Shown: positions 46,818 through 59,770 of the stretch, piece after piece
How positions within the stretch are numbered: position 1 is the stretch's first letter
Layout of the letters: every line of letters begins with the position of its first letter
Assembly (NCBI GenBank): GCA_902729315.2
Contig: LR746265.1
Location: forward strand, 627,501-691,500
Length of the DNA: 64,000 bases
From: Spirodela intermedia
Lineage: Eukaryota; Streptophyta; Magnoliopsida; Alismatales; Araceae
Direction of reading: 5' to 3'
The notes under the pieces: model-generated
Told to the model about the DNA's origin: nothing
What the model saw: only the letters and a program-made list of their open reading frames with translations
Database searches by the model: none
Program-made: the position numbers and the translations under genes

Positions 46818-48221
46818 CTTTGGATACACTTAAAACCCAGGCAGCATATCAGTCAGACAGGATAAAAATAATGCATTGAATCCAATATGGAAGACAGTCT
46901 CAATTAAAATGGTTGAGGGGATTCAATGGGAATTGAAGAAAAACCTGGCGAAGCATTTAAATTTGGCATTGTATTTCTCACAGTAAAAGACTAGTATTTT
47001 ATTATTATTATTAATTTATGCCGCGTGTTTCTTTCTAAGATCATTTGATGCTATCGATGAAAGAGTTTCCGACGTTGGTCGACGGCCATAATTTTTATAA
47101 AATTTGGTACGGAGGAGAATAGTGATTAAGTTGAGGAGCTCTTTATCATCGATTCTGCAGAAACTAGAACCCTGAAAGATAACTGTCGCAGCAAAGTCGA
47201 TGCCCCAGAATCACATGAACATGCTCCACCGAATCTCATAGATATCCATCAACAAGGAAAGCTTTAGGTTGGAGAAGCACCTCCAAACCGTGTGGAAGTT
47301 CTTTCGAATCTAATCCATATAGAGTAGAAATAATTCGATGGAGGACAATTCGGATGGAGATATTAGCAACCCTCAATCCATCAAGGAAGGAATTCATCAA
47401 AAGGATTAAGGAAGTAACGAAGGAACGACTCTTTTTCTTATCCAAATTCATTCACGAAAAAAAAATATAAAAAAATCCGATGCAGTTGATTCGCGGCTGT
47501 CGTTCAAACCCCAGCGAACAAGAGAAATTCGAATCAGAGAACACAACGGTTCCCTTCATTCGTCTCCAATCGCACGGCAGAGCCGAAAAGAAAGAGCGCG
47601 GAGAAGAAATGGAGGAGAAAAGCAAACATCGATGAACACCGGGGATCCCAACTCACTCGTTCCTTGCCAGCGCCGTTGACCTCTGATGCCCCTGTCCCCG
47701 TGTGGGACGAACGTGAGATCGATCCCTTGGTTGGAGAGTCAGTGCACCGTGACGGCTACGGGGGCGGATGCGACGCGGGAAATGAATACGATGTGGGAGA
47801 AGAACCCGTGGGCGGCGCCGACACCACCCCGGAGTCAACCGAGGAAACTGGCGGCGGGGTGGGATCGACAGCGAAACCCAACCCGTCTTTTCCCCTCGGC
47901 TCGAAAATGAGATCAATAACCCGAGGCCAAGAAGGCGAAATTCCCACCTTTATTCCGCTTCGGATAAGATAACCCGCGCGAATTGTTTCCCGTTGGGCTG
48001 AACCCTTCCGACCGTTGGAGGGGACCCACCAAAAAAGGTCAGTATCGGATTCTGTAAACGGTTTAAAGGATAACTCATCGGATTCTCCCGTTGCGCCGAT
48101 CACAATTTCTCGAAATTACAGAAAAGACCAGATCGGACCGTTGAATCCCTGAAGGCCAAAAATGTTCAAGAACCCTAAAAAGAATCCCCCCACCCTTTTT
48201 CCTCTTCTTCCTCTTCCTCTC
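46818..48221. other. Upstream part of small gene and intergenic DNA
   Basis: AT-rich until about 47500, then GC-rich. The GC-rich block (47640-48000) probably contains the first exon and promoter of the preceding minus-strand gene. Frames there are short and overlapping; none can be assigned. Confidence 0.35.
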
Positions 48222-51200
48222 TCAATCGATCAGGGCGAAGCCTCGCTTGAGGTACTCCACGCAGGGGAACGGCAGATCCAAGGCGAGCTCTACGCGGTCG
48301 CCGCCGGCGATGAGGGAGCCGACGAGAGCATTTCTCGCCGGGGAACCCCCGCGGCGGCGACACGCCACCAGCGAGATGTTGCAGAGCCACGGAACCGAGA
48401 CCTTGAAGGCCATCCCCACGCGGCTCCTGTACGCCCGGCAGACCTGCGAGACGTACCTTCCCATCGGCAGGATCCCGCCGGCGAAAGCGGCGGCGCCGTC
48501 GCCGCCCTCCCCGGAGAAGACGTCCGAGTCGGCGTGGAGGTTGACGACGACGGTGCCGTGGTCGGGGTGGAGCCGGCCGGAGAGAGATCTCAGGAAGGCG
48601 CCGTCGGGATCCCAGAGCTTGTTGGGGAAGACGTCGTCGCCGTCGTAGGCGTCGACGGCCACCAGGTCGTAGGGCTCGCCGCCGGCGAGGAGGAAGTCGT
48701 CGGCGTCCGATATGAAAAGGGATAGCCTGCCGGGGACCTCCCGCCACAGGTCCTGGTTGGGGGAATCGATCAGCCGGAAGGAGCCGCCGCCGGCGAGGTC
48801 CTCGACGGCGCAGGCGGGGAAGCCCATCGCCTGAATCGACGCCGTCACCACGACTGGGTCGATCTCGACGACGTGAACGACTGCGCCTGAAAATCATGGT
48901 TGACCTCTAGATCACAGAACCCGGAGGAATGAAGGGGGTGGTGGGTTCGCATTCTGACCTTGGAATTTGCTGGCCAAGAATAGGGGCAGGGTTCCGCCGC
49001 CATGGCCAATGCACAATACCCTCATGACTTTACTCCCAGAAACGGCGCCGAGGAGGTCAAAACCAAGAGATGTCAGAGTTGACAATCCGGCTGATAGCAT
49101 ACTCTTGAGATCTGCAGAAGCGAATACCATTTTTGGAAAATTTAATCAACTAATGAACAGCCGAAGTCAACGATACTAAACGAACCAATTCAAACCATAT
49201 CTTACATCATCAAAATTTATAGACAAGTTCTGTATAGTACAGGGATGATCCATCCATTCCTCCTTCCCCAAGGGGGAAAAATAAATTCTGGTCAACCCCA
49301 GTGGTGTGCATGAGCATGTTTTTCATAAAACTTAAACCAAAAATAAAAAAAAATCACCACTGAAAAAAAGGCAGAGCTTTCTGGGTTAGGGGCTACCGTT
49401 AGAGCATGATAAGAACAACAGTGTCTAGAGTCCATTGATACACCAAGTTGCAGAAAAAAGGAAGAAAATCAGGTCAACTTTCTGCGAGAAGATTTTTGGC
49501 CTTTTGTGAGATAGAGAGGCAATACACGGACATGTATCAAATACTAAACCTTTAAAAAGGGAATAAATAACTAACAGACAGGACTTTTGGCCTGAGATTT
49601 TTTTTCTTTTATGTTATCTAATTTTAGATTACATAATATTATCGATCTAAGACTACTATGAAATTCATAAGTTGTTCATTATCACTACTGGGTATGCAGC
49701 TGTACATCAACTTCTCGATCTGCTCGATCTTTGTCCCAATAAAAGATTAAGTTATAGACTTATATCCAATTGACATCGCGGAGTTCTTGAGGAGATGAAG
49801 AAAAAAAAGGGAAAGAGACTTACATGGAACAGCCAGACAATTGGGCTCCTGCATCAAATAGAGCGAGCCCGGGTCCGATTTTCTGTAAGCTGACACGACT
49901 TTAGTCGTGCTTTGGCGAGTGTTATCGTTGAAACGTAGCACTCGCCATTGATAACCAAGTATTCTGAACTCCCCACCTGGATCTGATTCCGGATGTATCT
50001 TTGCATACCTTCGTTGAAGCCCTCTCTCTATTTCTGGCCATTGATCTGAGGTCTGCAAGAAACAAAACAAAGGGACGCTCTGTACTTACTTTACCAGTAA
50101 CAGATCAAAATAGTACGTTTTCTTCTATTTTTACAATGCCAACATTGTGGCAAATGGGAAGCTGACCTACTTTTTAGTATCACAATCAATGTCTCTTTAC
50201 TCTTTTTTTTTTCTTTTTTTTCTTTGTTTTTTTTAACTGATACCGTCAAAATCAAAGGGGGAAAATTAGGTTCAAACTCATAACCCCCTCCCTATGATAT
50301 TGAAAGGGAGGGGGACAATTCAAGATAAAGCCTAATAACTAACTAACGCACCAACATGAGACGATGCAGATCTATAAGGTCTATGTTCCAATCGAATCTG
50401 TAATATTACACGCAATATTACCTACTGGTAGCAATTCCGCGATTTCACGTGGGATTAGAGAAAAACATTGTAAGAGCTTAAACTAAAATCAGCCAAGGTG
50501 AATGGATCAACTGACCTTGATACATTCCAAACATTGTTAGGCCATCAAATCTGCAAACGGGCAGACATTAATACATTCATGAACAGATGACTACATCCAT
50601 GACACCCACCTCAGACATAGCGTTGAAAATGAAAATTGCGGTCAATGGGAAGGGATCAGGAGGGTACCAATTCGTCACTATAACATTTTTCCTCTCTAAA
50701 TTTATCTTGATAGCTTTCTTAATAAACGCAAACCTTCAATCAGCAGACTGAATGAGAGACAGTCAAATATTTGCCAAAATAAATCCAGCATATGCCAAAA
50801 GCAAGTTAATTCCAAAGGTTCATTCGCATAGAGACCGAGGCACTCGAAGTGAAGATGTGGAACTCAGACACAAAGATAAACATATTCAGGGGGTTAATGA
50901 AGGTGTGTTGCTGAATTCATGGGAACAAACATTGAAAAAATGTGCCAAGTTAGACTTACTATTCTTCCCCTGATACATACTCCGAAATTAAGCCAAACCC
51001 TCAAGATATTTGTTGCATAATGACTCAGAGTATCTCCAGATTTTGCATGGACTAATAATCCCATTCTTCTTAAAGATGCTATGCACATAGCCTTAATAGC
51101 ATTCTTCTTACAGTTGAGATGTCCAGACGTTAATCTTCGAGATGATTGGTTGTTCACTGAGAACATAAACACTTTTCGAGATGATTGGTTGTCAACAAAC

Positions 51201-52042
51201 TAGTTTACTCTAAATCACCCTCTAGAAGACATCTGCTGAACTCCAAAGACACAGTTTCGATGTCTGTTAAACACTAGCCTACTTTATTGCTTCATTCGTC
51301 TAAAGAGTCTTGAATTTGGGACCCAAATCAAGAGTTTTTGATCAGCATGTGGTGATTTGGACGCCTATCGCGATACCCCTCTCGCCCAAATCAGAAAAGG
51401 GCGGAATCTGTACAAGTGGTTAATGATTGCTCGGTTTAATCTGAAATTAAGATTCGTCTTGTTGATTTAAGTCCATACGTAGAAGCGCAAATGCGTATAT
51501 GAAAAATATGAGGAAGCTTAACCAGTGAACCAACTTTTATTCCCCAAAAAATTGCATACGAGGAAGCCACAACCTCTTTTATTTTCATTCCAGGGTACTC
51601 GTGGAAAATCGACAGAGAAGGTTAGTGCCAAGCATTGAATCATAAAGATTGCCATATGACTATCGAAGCAAATGAACCAAAAAGCAACCGATACAATAAT
51701 TTCCCTCTTAAATCAGATGATACCGTCGCCCGCACAGTCACCTTTACTCGATCAACAAGAAGAAAAAATCACGAGAAAGGGCTAATGAGAGCTGGACATT
51801 GTAAAGGAGGAAGAGGTCGAGAAGGGGGGTAGAAAGTTCACCGGTCTCGAAGAATGATGCGCGATCACCGATACGACGCCATTTCCATGGCCGGATTGTT
51901 CCCGGAACACGGTGACACCTCCTGATTCCGGTTCCCACCACTCTGGAGAGAACGCCCAATCCCCAGCATCCTCCGGCCGGTGGCGGGCAGCGGTGGAGCA
52001 CCGGAACCTCCTCCAGCCTGCCCTAGCCCCCTGCCTCCACAT
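48222..52042 (-). CDS. Spermidine-synthase-like SAM-dependent methyltransferase family protein
   Basis: Four minus-strand exons fit in phase: 52042-51842, 50052-49824, 49111-48959, 48886-48222 (stop), giving 415 aa. The N-terminus reads MWRQGARAGWRRFRCSTAA, a possible mitochondrial or plastid targeting peptide, then EWWEPESGG and GNGVVSVIAHHSSRP. The Rossmann nucleotide-binding motif VLCIGHGGGTLPLFLA is at residues 175-190, followed by the acidic strand end VVHVVEIDP and the DAYDG motif, as in the spermidine synthase/class I methyltransferase fold. Plant proteins of this type are annotated as methyltransferase-like; the substrate is unknown and polyamine synthesis should not be assumed. The last exon is very GC-rich. 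The first intron (1.79 kb) holds no recognised gene. The start codon lies 408 bp from the divergent TOM9 start. Confidence 0.85.
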
Positions 52043-52450
52043 CTGGTCTCCACCATGGGACCTCCCAGTTCAAACCTCTTTAATAATTTTTTCCATTAAT
52101 TTATAATTCTATAAATTTCTTAATCATAATTAAATCTTGTTTATTAAATAGCGTCAACGGGCCGGCCGTTACGGTCATGGCCCGCCGATTATTAAGCCCG
52201 ACCAGGACTGGTCTAAGAAGTGTGGTTGATTAAAAAGACCTTCGAGAACACTCTTCGGGCTAGAAAAAGGGCCTGGGTTGGACTCGGACATTAGAATGGG
52301 CCCAGCCCGTTGATCGATGCCTATTAAATTAATATATCACATTTAACAATTAGATATTATTAATTATTATTAGAAAGTGAGAGAGAGAGAGAGAGAGTGA
52401 GGGTTTTAGTGAGAGTCGGCGACTGCCTGCTATCCCAGTCGATCTCAAGG
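52043..52450. promoter_or_regulatory. Divergent promoter, methyltransferase / TOM9, with site II palindrome
   Basis: The 408-bp spacer holds TGGGCCCA (52297-52304), a palindrome that carries TGGGCC on both strands, and further GGGCC motifs (GGGCCGG near 52160, GGGCCTGGG near 52269). Site II elements are typical of plant nuclear genes for mitochondrial proteins. A GA-rich tract (52379-52397) precedes the TOM9 start and probably lies in its leader. Confidence 0.6.
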
Positions 52451-52795
52451 ATGGCGCCGCAGTCGAGCAGCGGGGCCGTCGCGGGATCGAGCGGCGGGGT
52501 CGAAGGGGAGGGCGGCGGGGGGATCCTGGCGAGGCTCTCCAGCTCGTTCTCGGAGTCTCCGGTCGTGTACCGGGGGAAGAAGATGGCGTCGGATGCCGTC
52601 TCGGTGGCGCACAAGCTCCTGCGTAGCACGGGGAAGGCTGCCTGGATCGCGGGGACGACGTTCGTGATCCTGGTGGTTCCTCTCATTATAGAGATGGATA
52701 GGGAGCAGCAGTTCAACGAGCTGGAGTTACAGCAAGCAAGCCTCCTCGGCACTGCGCCACTGTCCGTGGACGGAGCCCCGCCTACGCCTAAGTGA
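52451..52795 (+). CDS. TOM9: TOM9/TOM22 mitochondrial outer-membrane import receptor
   Basis: Short plant version of Tom22, a core subunit of the outer-membrane protein translocase. Single exon, 114 aa, longer than the roughly 100 aa usual for plants because of a Gly/Ser-rich N-terminus (SSSGAVAGSSGGVEGEGGGG). The conserved part includes ILARLSSSFSESPVVYRGKK, SVAHKLLRSTGKAAWIAGTT and the membrane span FVILVVPLIIEMDREQQ, with the Pro inside the membrane segment as in Tom22. The C-terminus ends in a short intermembrane-space tail (LSVDGAPPTPK). The acidic cytosolic receptor domain of fungal and animal Tom22 is absent, as expected in plants. The ATG at 52451 follows a GA-rich leader. Confidence 0.95.
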   Translation: MAPQSSSGAVAGSSGGVEGEGGGGILARLSSSFSESPVVYRGKKMASDAVSVAHKLLRSTGKAAWIAGTTFVILVVPLIIEMDREQQFNELELQQASLLGTAPLSVDGAPPTPK

Positions 52796-55392
52796 CCTAA
52801 TCGGCGTGCACTTGGTTGCTTTTGTCGTGACACTCTTGGGGATTGGCCCTCAGCTGAATTTTCTTAGAGGTGCTGTGGTGCCGGCCATTTTGTTCTTATG
52901 CGTTCGTTATGACATTTTCTTAATCTATATTTTGTTTCGCTAAATCAATATTTCTTTGATCGTTTAAAAGTTCTCTTCTTTTAAGTTTTTGATCTATGAA
53001 TGAGTCTACGAAAACATTTTCCTCAGGTTGCACAAGGGCCATGTAGGTGTCACTTTACCGGTTCTGATCAGCGAATGAATAAATTAGATGATCATCTAAT
53101 TTCTGTCTGTGTTAATTTGTCGATGTTATGCGGATGCAGGGGAAAAAAATGAGATATATAAATGAGCCTTCTGCAGTAATGTTTTTCTTCGAAGTTTTGG
53201 GTTTTATGTTTGCTTTGAAAATCGTGATGAAGCCTTCTGAAAAAATATTCAATTCAGGAGTCCTTATGCATACGCCTAGAGTTTCTTCACCTTCTCAGTT
53301 TATCCAATTCAAGAGTTTTTATATATCCCTGAGTTTACCAATTCTGTGTCTGGTCCACAGCTATGGATGATATAACTATGGATATTACCAATGGTTTCAC
53401 ACTAGGTGATCAACAGTTCTTGATTGTTCTCTTGTTTTAGCAAATACCCTTTCTGGGATACGATCAAACAACTGATTTAGCAAAAGTCGTCGAGTTATTG
53501 TTGTGGGATCGTTCTTCCCTGCTTCTACGAACCCAAAGCATGGAATACAAGGAAATATTCTACTTGCTATTTCAGCTTATTGCACATGATATTTTATGCC
53601 CTGTTTATAGTACTTGATCCCACTTGTAAGAGGTTGATGTCAAGAAGATTAAGAAAATTTTGACAAAGTCACCGATTCCCTGATTACATATAGCCAATTC
53701 AATATCGGTCTTATCACACTACTTTGTTCACTGTAGAATTTTTTTTTATGATTTCATTTTTATCTCGAAAAGTATCTGCCCTTGGTTGGTGAACTAGAAT
53801 GCTGCTACTTTAAATTATAATTCTTGGCATTAGTGGATATATTCTTATTTTTTCAATCTAAAGTATTATCTTAGAATGTGGAACAGTTTCTTCAGAGGTT
53901 AATTCTAAAAGTCTGATCTTGCATTTTGTGCAAGATTTCTGTTTAATTGGTCAGTTTGGTGATGTCCCCAACATTCAATTCTAATGGAATAAAAAAATCT
54001 ACGCCAAGAAGGGAAATCTGGGTAGAAATGGCACATATTTCCATAGGTGGGGGAGTATTTGAAGTTAAGATGTTAAAAATTAAGGTTTTGCTTGAATATT
54101 TGCGGATGACAAGAATATCTCCTGTGAGTTATTATGGAACCCGACATCTGATGATGAATCTGTGGAAGAAGATTATCATGTACAGTCAGTACTGAACACC
54201 TTAGATTCTGGGTCAAAACCTTAGGGCAGAAGTTCATATTTCTTATGAAATGAGACTGACCAAGTCGGTTACATGGCTGAAATCAATATCGATAATTGAA
54301 ATCTGAGATGATCCAATTATTTGTTGGGCAAAAGATAGATGTTTTTTGCGTGCTGAGTCCAACGTGAGATTCTTCTTCGACTGAGCATTTCTTTGGAGCA
54401 ATGGAACGGAAACCAGTGCAAGAAAATAAATTTGGAGAACCGAAATTATCAGAACATTGAAAGAGGATGATGCTCCATGGTTAGTCAGTTTTCTCAATTG
54501 TATAAAATAATAGACAGATCAGGGAAGGAGGCTCTTCTGAGACTGCTAATACGGTCAACGGGGCAGTAGAGGAGGCTCGTCAAGTAATATTCTATGAAAA
54601 TATTCATTTTAGATGTATTTTAGATATAAGTCAGTTAAGTTTATTTGTACATAAGGGGTCTCTTTCTCTGAAACCGATCTGGATCTTATCACGGATCAGC
54701 CCATCTGGGCGCACGGAAGGTGATGACTCGCTGAAGAATCGATAGTCTACATCAAGTCACCTTCAATGGAAGGGGAAATGTGTCGATCTATAGCCTTTTA
54801 TTAGTATACTCTACGTGATGGATGGCATCTACTCGGCGAGAAATTAGCCATCTTGGAAGGCCTTCTGATGCGGGTTATGTTGATAACTATGTAAATACCA
54901 TTAAATAATCTTGATTTCATTTGGGTATTAACATATTATATGGTTATTCCGGTATCGAATGCCTGAGAATCTTTTTATTACAATTAGATCCCTAATTATT
55001 TTATGAAATGGGTTTGTTAATAATATGGTCTTTGGGTATTAAGTCCCTAATAATCTTTTCAATTACAAAAATAAAGCCTCCTATTTAATGTAGTAAATGG
55101 GTCAGCTGAAAGCACTGGTTATTTTTCGAGACAAGCATCAGGGCAGAGGAGGGCAGTGGATCTTCCTTTCATCGGCGGTGAATCACATGAATTACTGAGT
55201 CGGGAAAGCTCCCGCAGATAACAAGAGACCCATCTCCACAGAGGGAACAGAGAAAAAAAAGAAGGAAAGGGTAGTAGAGAGAGGTCGATTACCTGGCCCT
55301 CTCTCCTGGCGAAAAAGGGGAGAGGACTAGCGGCCCATCTCATCAGCCGAGACGATGGGCAGGGGAGGCCAGTGGCAGTGTGGGTGGGAGGA
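52796..55392. other. Intergenic, no supported gene
   Basis: After the TOM9 3' UTR the sequence is AT-rich and non-coding on both strands. Short open frames lack splice support and family resemblance. The right end should include the 3' UTR of the minus-strand G3BP-like gene. Confidence 0.5.
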
Positions 55393-58300
55393 TCAAAACT
55401 GGGGACCAGCGTTTGTGGCAGCGTCAGCCGAGCTTCTCTGCCCATTCTTCAAAGCTACCTGTGGGCCGAGTATGCCTCGGTCTTGGCGAGGGCCTTGTCC
55501 TTGGTGGTGGTAGCCGTTCCCTTTCGGTCGGCCATTGTAATCCCTTCCTTCAGAGGGTCGGGAGCCCAAACGGCCCCTTGGGGCCTCCCCCTGGTACCCT
55601 CCTCCCCCTCTTACTCTTACCCTCCCTGCACAGAAAAACAAACAAGAGAACCTTCTGGTCACTCCGAGATAGTCAAGATGATATCTTGGAGAATATATAT
55701 ATATATATATATATCTATATATATTTCAACAACCCAATTCATGGGTTGATGGGGACATACAGGACGGAATTCAGCTATTTCTCCATGAAATCAAAGAAAG
55801 CCTAATGCTCTGTTCTTCGATAAACAGCAGGACTTACTTCCTCGAGCTCCCAGGCTCCCGGGTCTCCTCTCTTCAACATGTATCTGCCGTCCACCGAAGA
55901 GGATCGGTGATGCCTGCACAGATTGGGGGGGGGGGGGAAGGCGTGCATGAGATGACCGCTTTGGCCACTAGGTGGGCAAACTTGTATATATATATATTTA
56001 TAGGACAAAGTGACAACCTTTTTGCAAAAAATTATTCATGAACGATGAAGAAATATCATCTAGATTGTGTGGGGTAAGTTGGGGGGACAAAGCCAAGACA
56101 GGAATTGCGATTAGCTACCCTCATTACTGAAAATAAGCAAAACAAACCTTGAGAGCGTTCTGAACACCAGCCATGTCCTCAAACTCGACAAAGGCATAGT
56201 AGACGCCAGCCTCCTGATCATATACGACACGTACAAAGTGGGCAAAAATGTTAACATATTTGCAAGTCTGTGGTTATGTATATAGACAGACAAATAATGG
56301 CCATTACCTTCCGAGTCTTTATAAGAACACCATCGGGCTTGATTCTACCAAAGTTCTTGAATTCCCGTTCAAGCTCTGAAACAGATGCTGAAGAAGGTAG
56401 GTTTCTTACATAAACAGATTTTACCTCACCTGAAAAAGCAAAAAAAAAGAAGATAAAATTGAAATGGTGAATATTTGAGTAAGAACATTAATCGAAAAAA
56501 CTAGAAGCTTGATTCATGGTCTCCACAAGCTGAAGTATTCCGATGATTAAAAGATACACATTAATTAAACTTTTGTCCCGAAAACTCTAATTAATTGCAT
56601 CCAAAAATAGAGAATTGAAACCCTCACCGTCATCCTCTTGTCCAGCAACATCCTCTGCCCAACTGCCAGGTTTCTCAAGTCCAGATGGTGACTGCTGTGG
56701 AGCAGCCTGTGAGACATTCTGCAACTCTAATTCGGACAGCACTTGCACATTTCTTGCTGTAGAGGCTTGTGGAGGTACAGGATGTCCAGTGGGCACTTTA
56801 GCCACTCTCAACTACCATTTTGAATGAGATTAAAAAAAGAAATCCAATAAGATAGAGTTGGCAGCAAAAGACAAGGTGAATGTATGTCTTAACACATTAC
56901 ATACAATAGAGGCATAAGTGTGCTTTGTTGGCTCCCCAACAGGTTCCTCAACAGGAGCAGGCTGATCCTGGAAGTTAGAGTCGCTTGGGAACGAAGCTAC
57001 AAGCTCCTCAGGTGCAATTTCTTCTTCAGCACCATCATCAGCCTCAGAAATGTGCTGCTGCTGTGGATCAGGAATGTTGTACTTGTCAATGGATTCACTT
57101 TCCTCAACATCAGCAGGAACTGTGAATTCATTGATGTGTGCTTCTCTCCCATGCATGTAGTTAGTAACTGCCAGATAAATTATTTCACAGTCATAAGCTA
57201 TTACAGGTTAATTAGCAATGCAAGTGCATGTTCAGTTGACAAGAATAATTGATTTAGTTTATGGTAAAATATGAATTTACATACGAGCTCAAAAATAGAA
57301 AGACCAGCCCCTCCGGATAAAGAGAATCCTTGGGTCATCGAAAATTATCTCAAAATAGGCTTAAACAGAATAGTACCTACTAATGTATCTACTACAGACA
57401 TTTTGTGTCATACTGCCCGGAAAGAAATCATTAAGACAACGAAAACCGACCACACCCAAGAAGCTTAAGTTAATAAAGAGAAGAATTACACATTAACTAA
57501 AAAAACTAAAATTTAGGAGGACATTTAGAATAAATTCAAAACCTTTACTACGTCGTTCACCATCATTTTCTTACCTCAAGAACTATACGTTACAGCTCAC
57601 TGCATGTCTCTGCCAGTCAAATTATGAATAGAGAATCCAATTATGGTATTTTCACATGTGCTAACGATCACTTTCAGAATGTTAGAATATCGAATTTTAG
57701 ATCAGACAATTGTAAATTTCTCAGACGTTTCAAACCAGATCTGACTGAGAATTAAATTCCCCCCGTCACATCAGTAATGTACTCAATCGGTAACGTAGTC
57801 AATCAGTTATTCAGGGTGAACAACAGATAATAAAACCAAAAAAAATACGCGCAGCAATCATCAAGAATATATAATTATACATACTATCGCTGTTTCCAGC
57901 TCACCAGTTTCGCACAAACCATATCAAAATTATTATTAAGCATCAGTACACACATTATGTTTAAAAATTTCACCAAAATGGACGACTATACCACAATCAA
58001 GTTGATAATCACTACAATAAGGTACCAACCGAGTGATTTACGACTAATATTTTAAAATCAAACTTGGTCTCCAAAGTCTTATCATCAAACATCGTTGACC
58101 GTTGCAAAATCCATACCTGAATCAGGCGCTGATGTAGCGTTAATAATCGTAGAATTGAAGCTATTATGCACTGACATAGGAACTTGCTGCTGATGCACCT
58201 GTTCTTCATCAAGAAGGTGGAAGATGTCATTGAGAATAAAGTATCCTTTCTCCTGAGGAGCAAGGAAGAAAGTCTGCACAAATCTCCTCCAGCCACTAAA

Positions 58301-59770
58301 CTGCTTTGTTTGCACAGACCCTGAGACCATCACCAAAACACCCCCACTCCAAGATTCCAATGAATGGGCTGTTTTTATCTCTATACCACTAAACTTCAGA
58401 GACATGATGAGGCTATGGATTTGCTGCAACAAATAAAACAGCTCCATGTCAAAGTAAGCTAAGCAATTAATCACTTAAAAAATCAAGTGGAGTTATTAAT
58501 ATTACAAACTCCATAAAATCAAGTGAATACCCCTAGTGCTAAGTTGACACAAGAGAATTAAACACGAGCACCAAGAATTTTTTTTTGAAGTGATGAAGCC
58601 AGAATGCTTTAATATGCATCATTCAATAAAAAGTAAACTCATCAACAATTGACAGAAAAAGCTAAAACTGGCTAGATGAATCGACGTCGAATATGAGATC
58701 AATATCTGAGTACCGAACAACCAGACACTTACGATAACAGTACTCAGTAAAAATGTACAATCGAGTTTTATTATATCCTCATTGTCATCAGAAGGATCAC
58801 AATGGACATGACAGATTCGATTGACAGAAGAAGAAATAGCAGTGAAATAACAGTGATTTCACCATCATAAAGCAAATGAAATGGCCCTCCCCAAAGCCTT
58901 TCAAGGTAAAGTAAATTCATCATTCTAGATTCGGCACAAAAGTTGATGAAACATCAAGATAAATAAAATAAGGAACATATCGCAGAATATTGAGACATGA
59001 AGTCAATTTAGATCACCTCAGACTGTCCAACTATGTCAGTAAATAGTAAAAACAATCATGTAAACACTTGTGCCGAAAAACTACATAGGTAGGCTGTCTA
59101 GAACTTGCAACGATAAGGTTACAAGAACCCCATCCATTCCAGAGGCAGAGAAAATCAAGGGATATCAACCAACGTCTTAACCCCTTTTTTACCAACGGGC
59201 CAATATCTTACACGATGTGCGCAGCCAGCCCACTCAATTTCTATGATTGGTTTGATCATATTTTCACAAAGACATGTAGCCTTTGTCGGTCACTAGGTGA
59301 CCATTCTGGTTATCTTTGTTTGAGTCAGTCACTGCCATTTTTAAAATTTTCCGAACACTTATTTCATCACCTTGTATCCTTCAATTAATGAAAGGATTGC
59401 ATAAGAAATATGAGAGTAGTAAGGTCATGCAGTCGTTGAGAGAGATCATCGGGATTTTAGTTTGGTAATACACTGAGAGAACAACGACATAAAAGAAGCG
59501 CACCAGCATTCCAGAAGCTGTCTCCTCCGAGCTGCCATCCATGTGGACAATGGTACTCAAATCAGTGTAAAACTGATAAACTAAATTCGGTTGCTGCTGA
59601 AGAATCTGGTAGTACTGCCCCACAAAGTAACTCCCAACCTGTAAAGGACAAATCCATGAGTTCCCATTCCACTGAGCGGGGAAGAAAATCCATTACCGAA
59701 CAATCTCCCAGAACAAACTCAAACGAACTACCTGTACAGCGCTAACGGGAGCCAGATACCCAGACGCCAT
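55393..59770 (-). CDS. G3BP-like protein, NTF2 domain plus RRM
   Basis: Plant homologue of Ras-GAP SH3-binding protein (G3BP), linked to stress granules and mRNA control. Nine minus-strand exons fit in phase: 59770-59732, 59638-59504, 58423-58117, 57167-56905, 56811-56628, 56429-56308, 56213-56148, 55913-55838, 55625-55393, giving 474 aa. The NTF2-like domain (residues about 10-135) shows VGSYFVGQYYQILQQQPNLV, SGGVLVMVSGSVQ and FVQTFFLAPQEKGYFILNDI. An acidic linker follows (EADDGAEEEIAPEELVASFP). The RRM (about 311-385) has SVYVRNLPSS, GVYYAFVEFED and ILFGGRQIHVEERRP. The Arg/Gly-rich tail (RVRVRGGGGYQGEAPRGR) ends TNAGPQF. The start MASGYLAPVSAVQ matches the family. The gene is divergent to PRP39. 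Confidence 0.95.
55693..55725. repeat. (AT)n microsatellite
   Basis: About 33 bp of AT dinucleotides with one CT interruption, in the last intron of the G3BP-like gene. Confidence 0.9.
55925..55937. repeat. 13-base poly(G)/poly(C) tract at a splice acceptor
   Basis: Thirteen G on the plus strand are thirteen C on the coding strand, followed by AATCTGTGCAG and then exon 55913-55838 of the G3BP-like gene. The C-run thus sits in the polypyrimidine-tract position. Confidence 0.85.

Noticed and set aside
48162-48897. Large frames (187 plus, 240 minus) overlapping the methyltransferase last exon.
   Set aside because: The in-phase frame with the VEIDP and DAYDG motifs is clearly the real one; the others are GC-driven shadows rich in Arg or Glu.
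51136-51194. Two copies of TTCGAGATGATTGGTTGT about 40 bp apart in the methyltransferase first intron.
   Set aside because: A short isolated repeat in AT-rich intron DNA with no further structure.
55119-55392. Open frame after the G3BP stop codon on the minus strand.
   Set aside because: The stop at 55393 ends the usual Gly/Arg tail; downstream sequence is probably 3' UTR.
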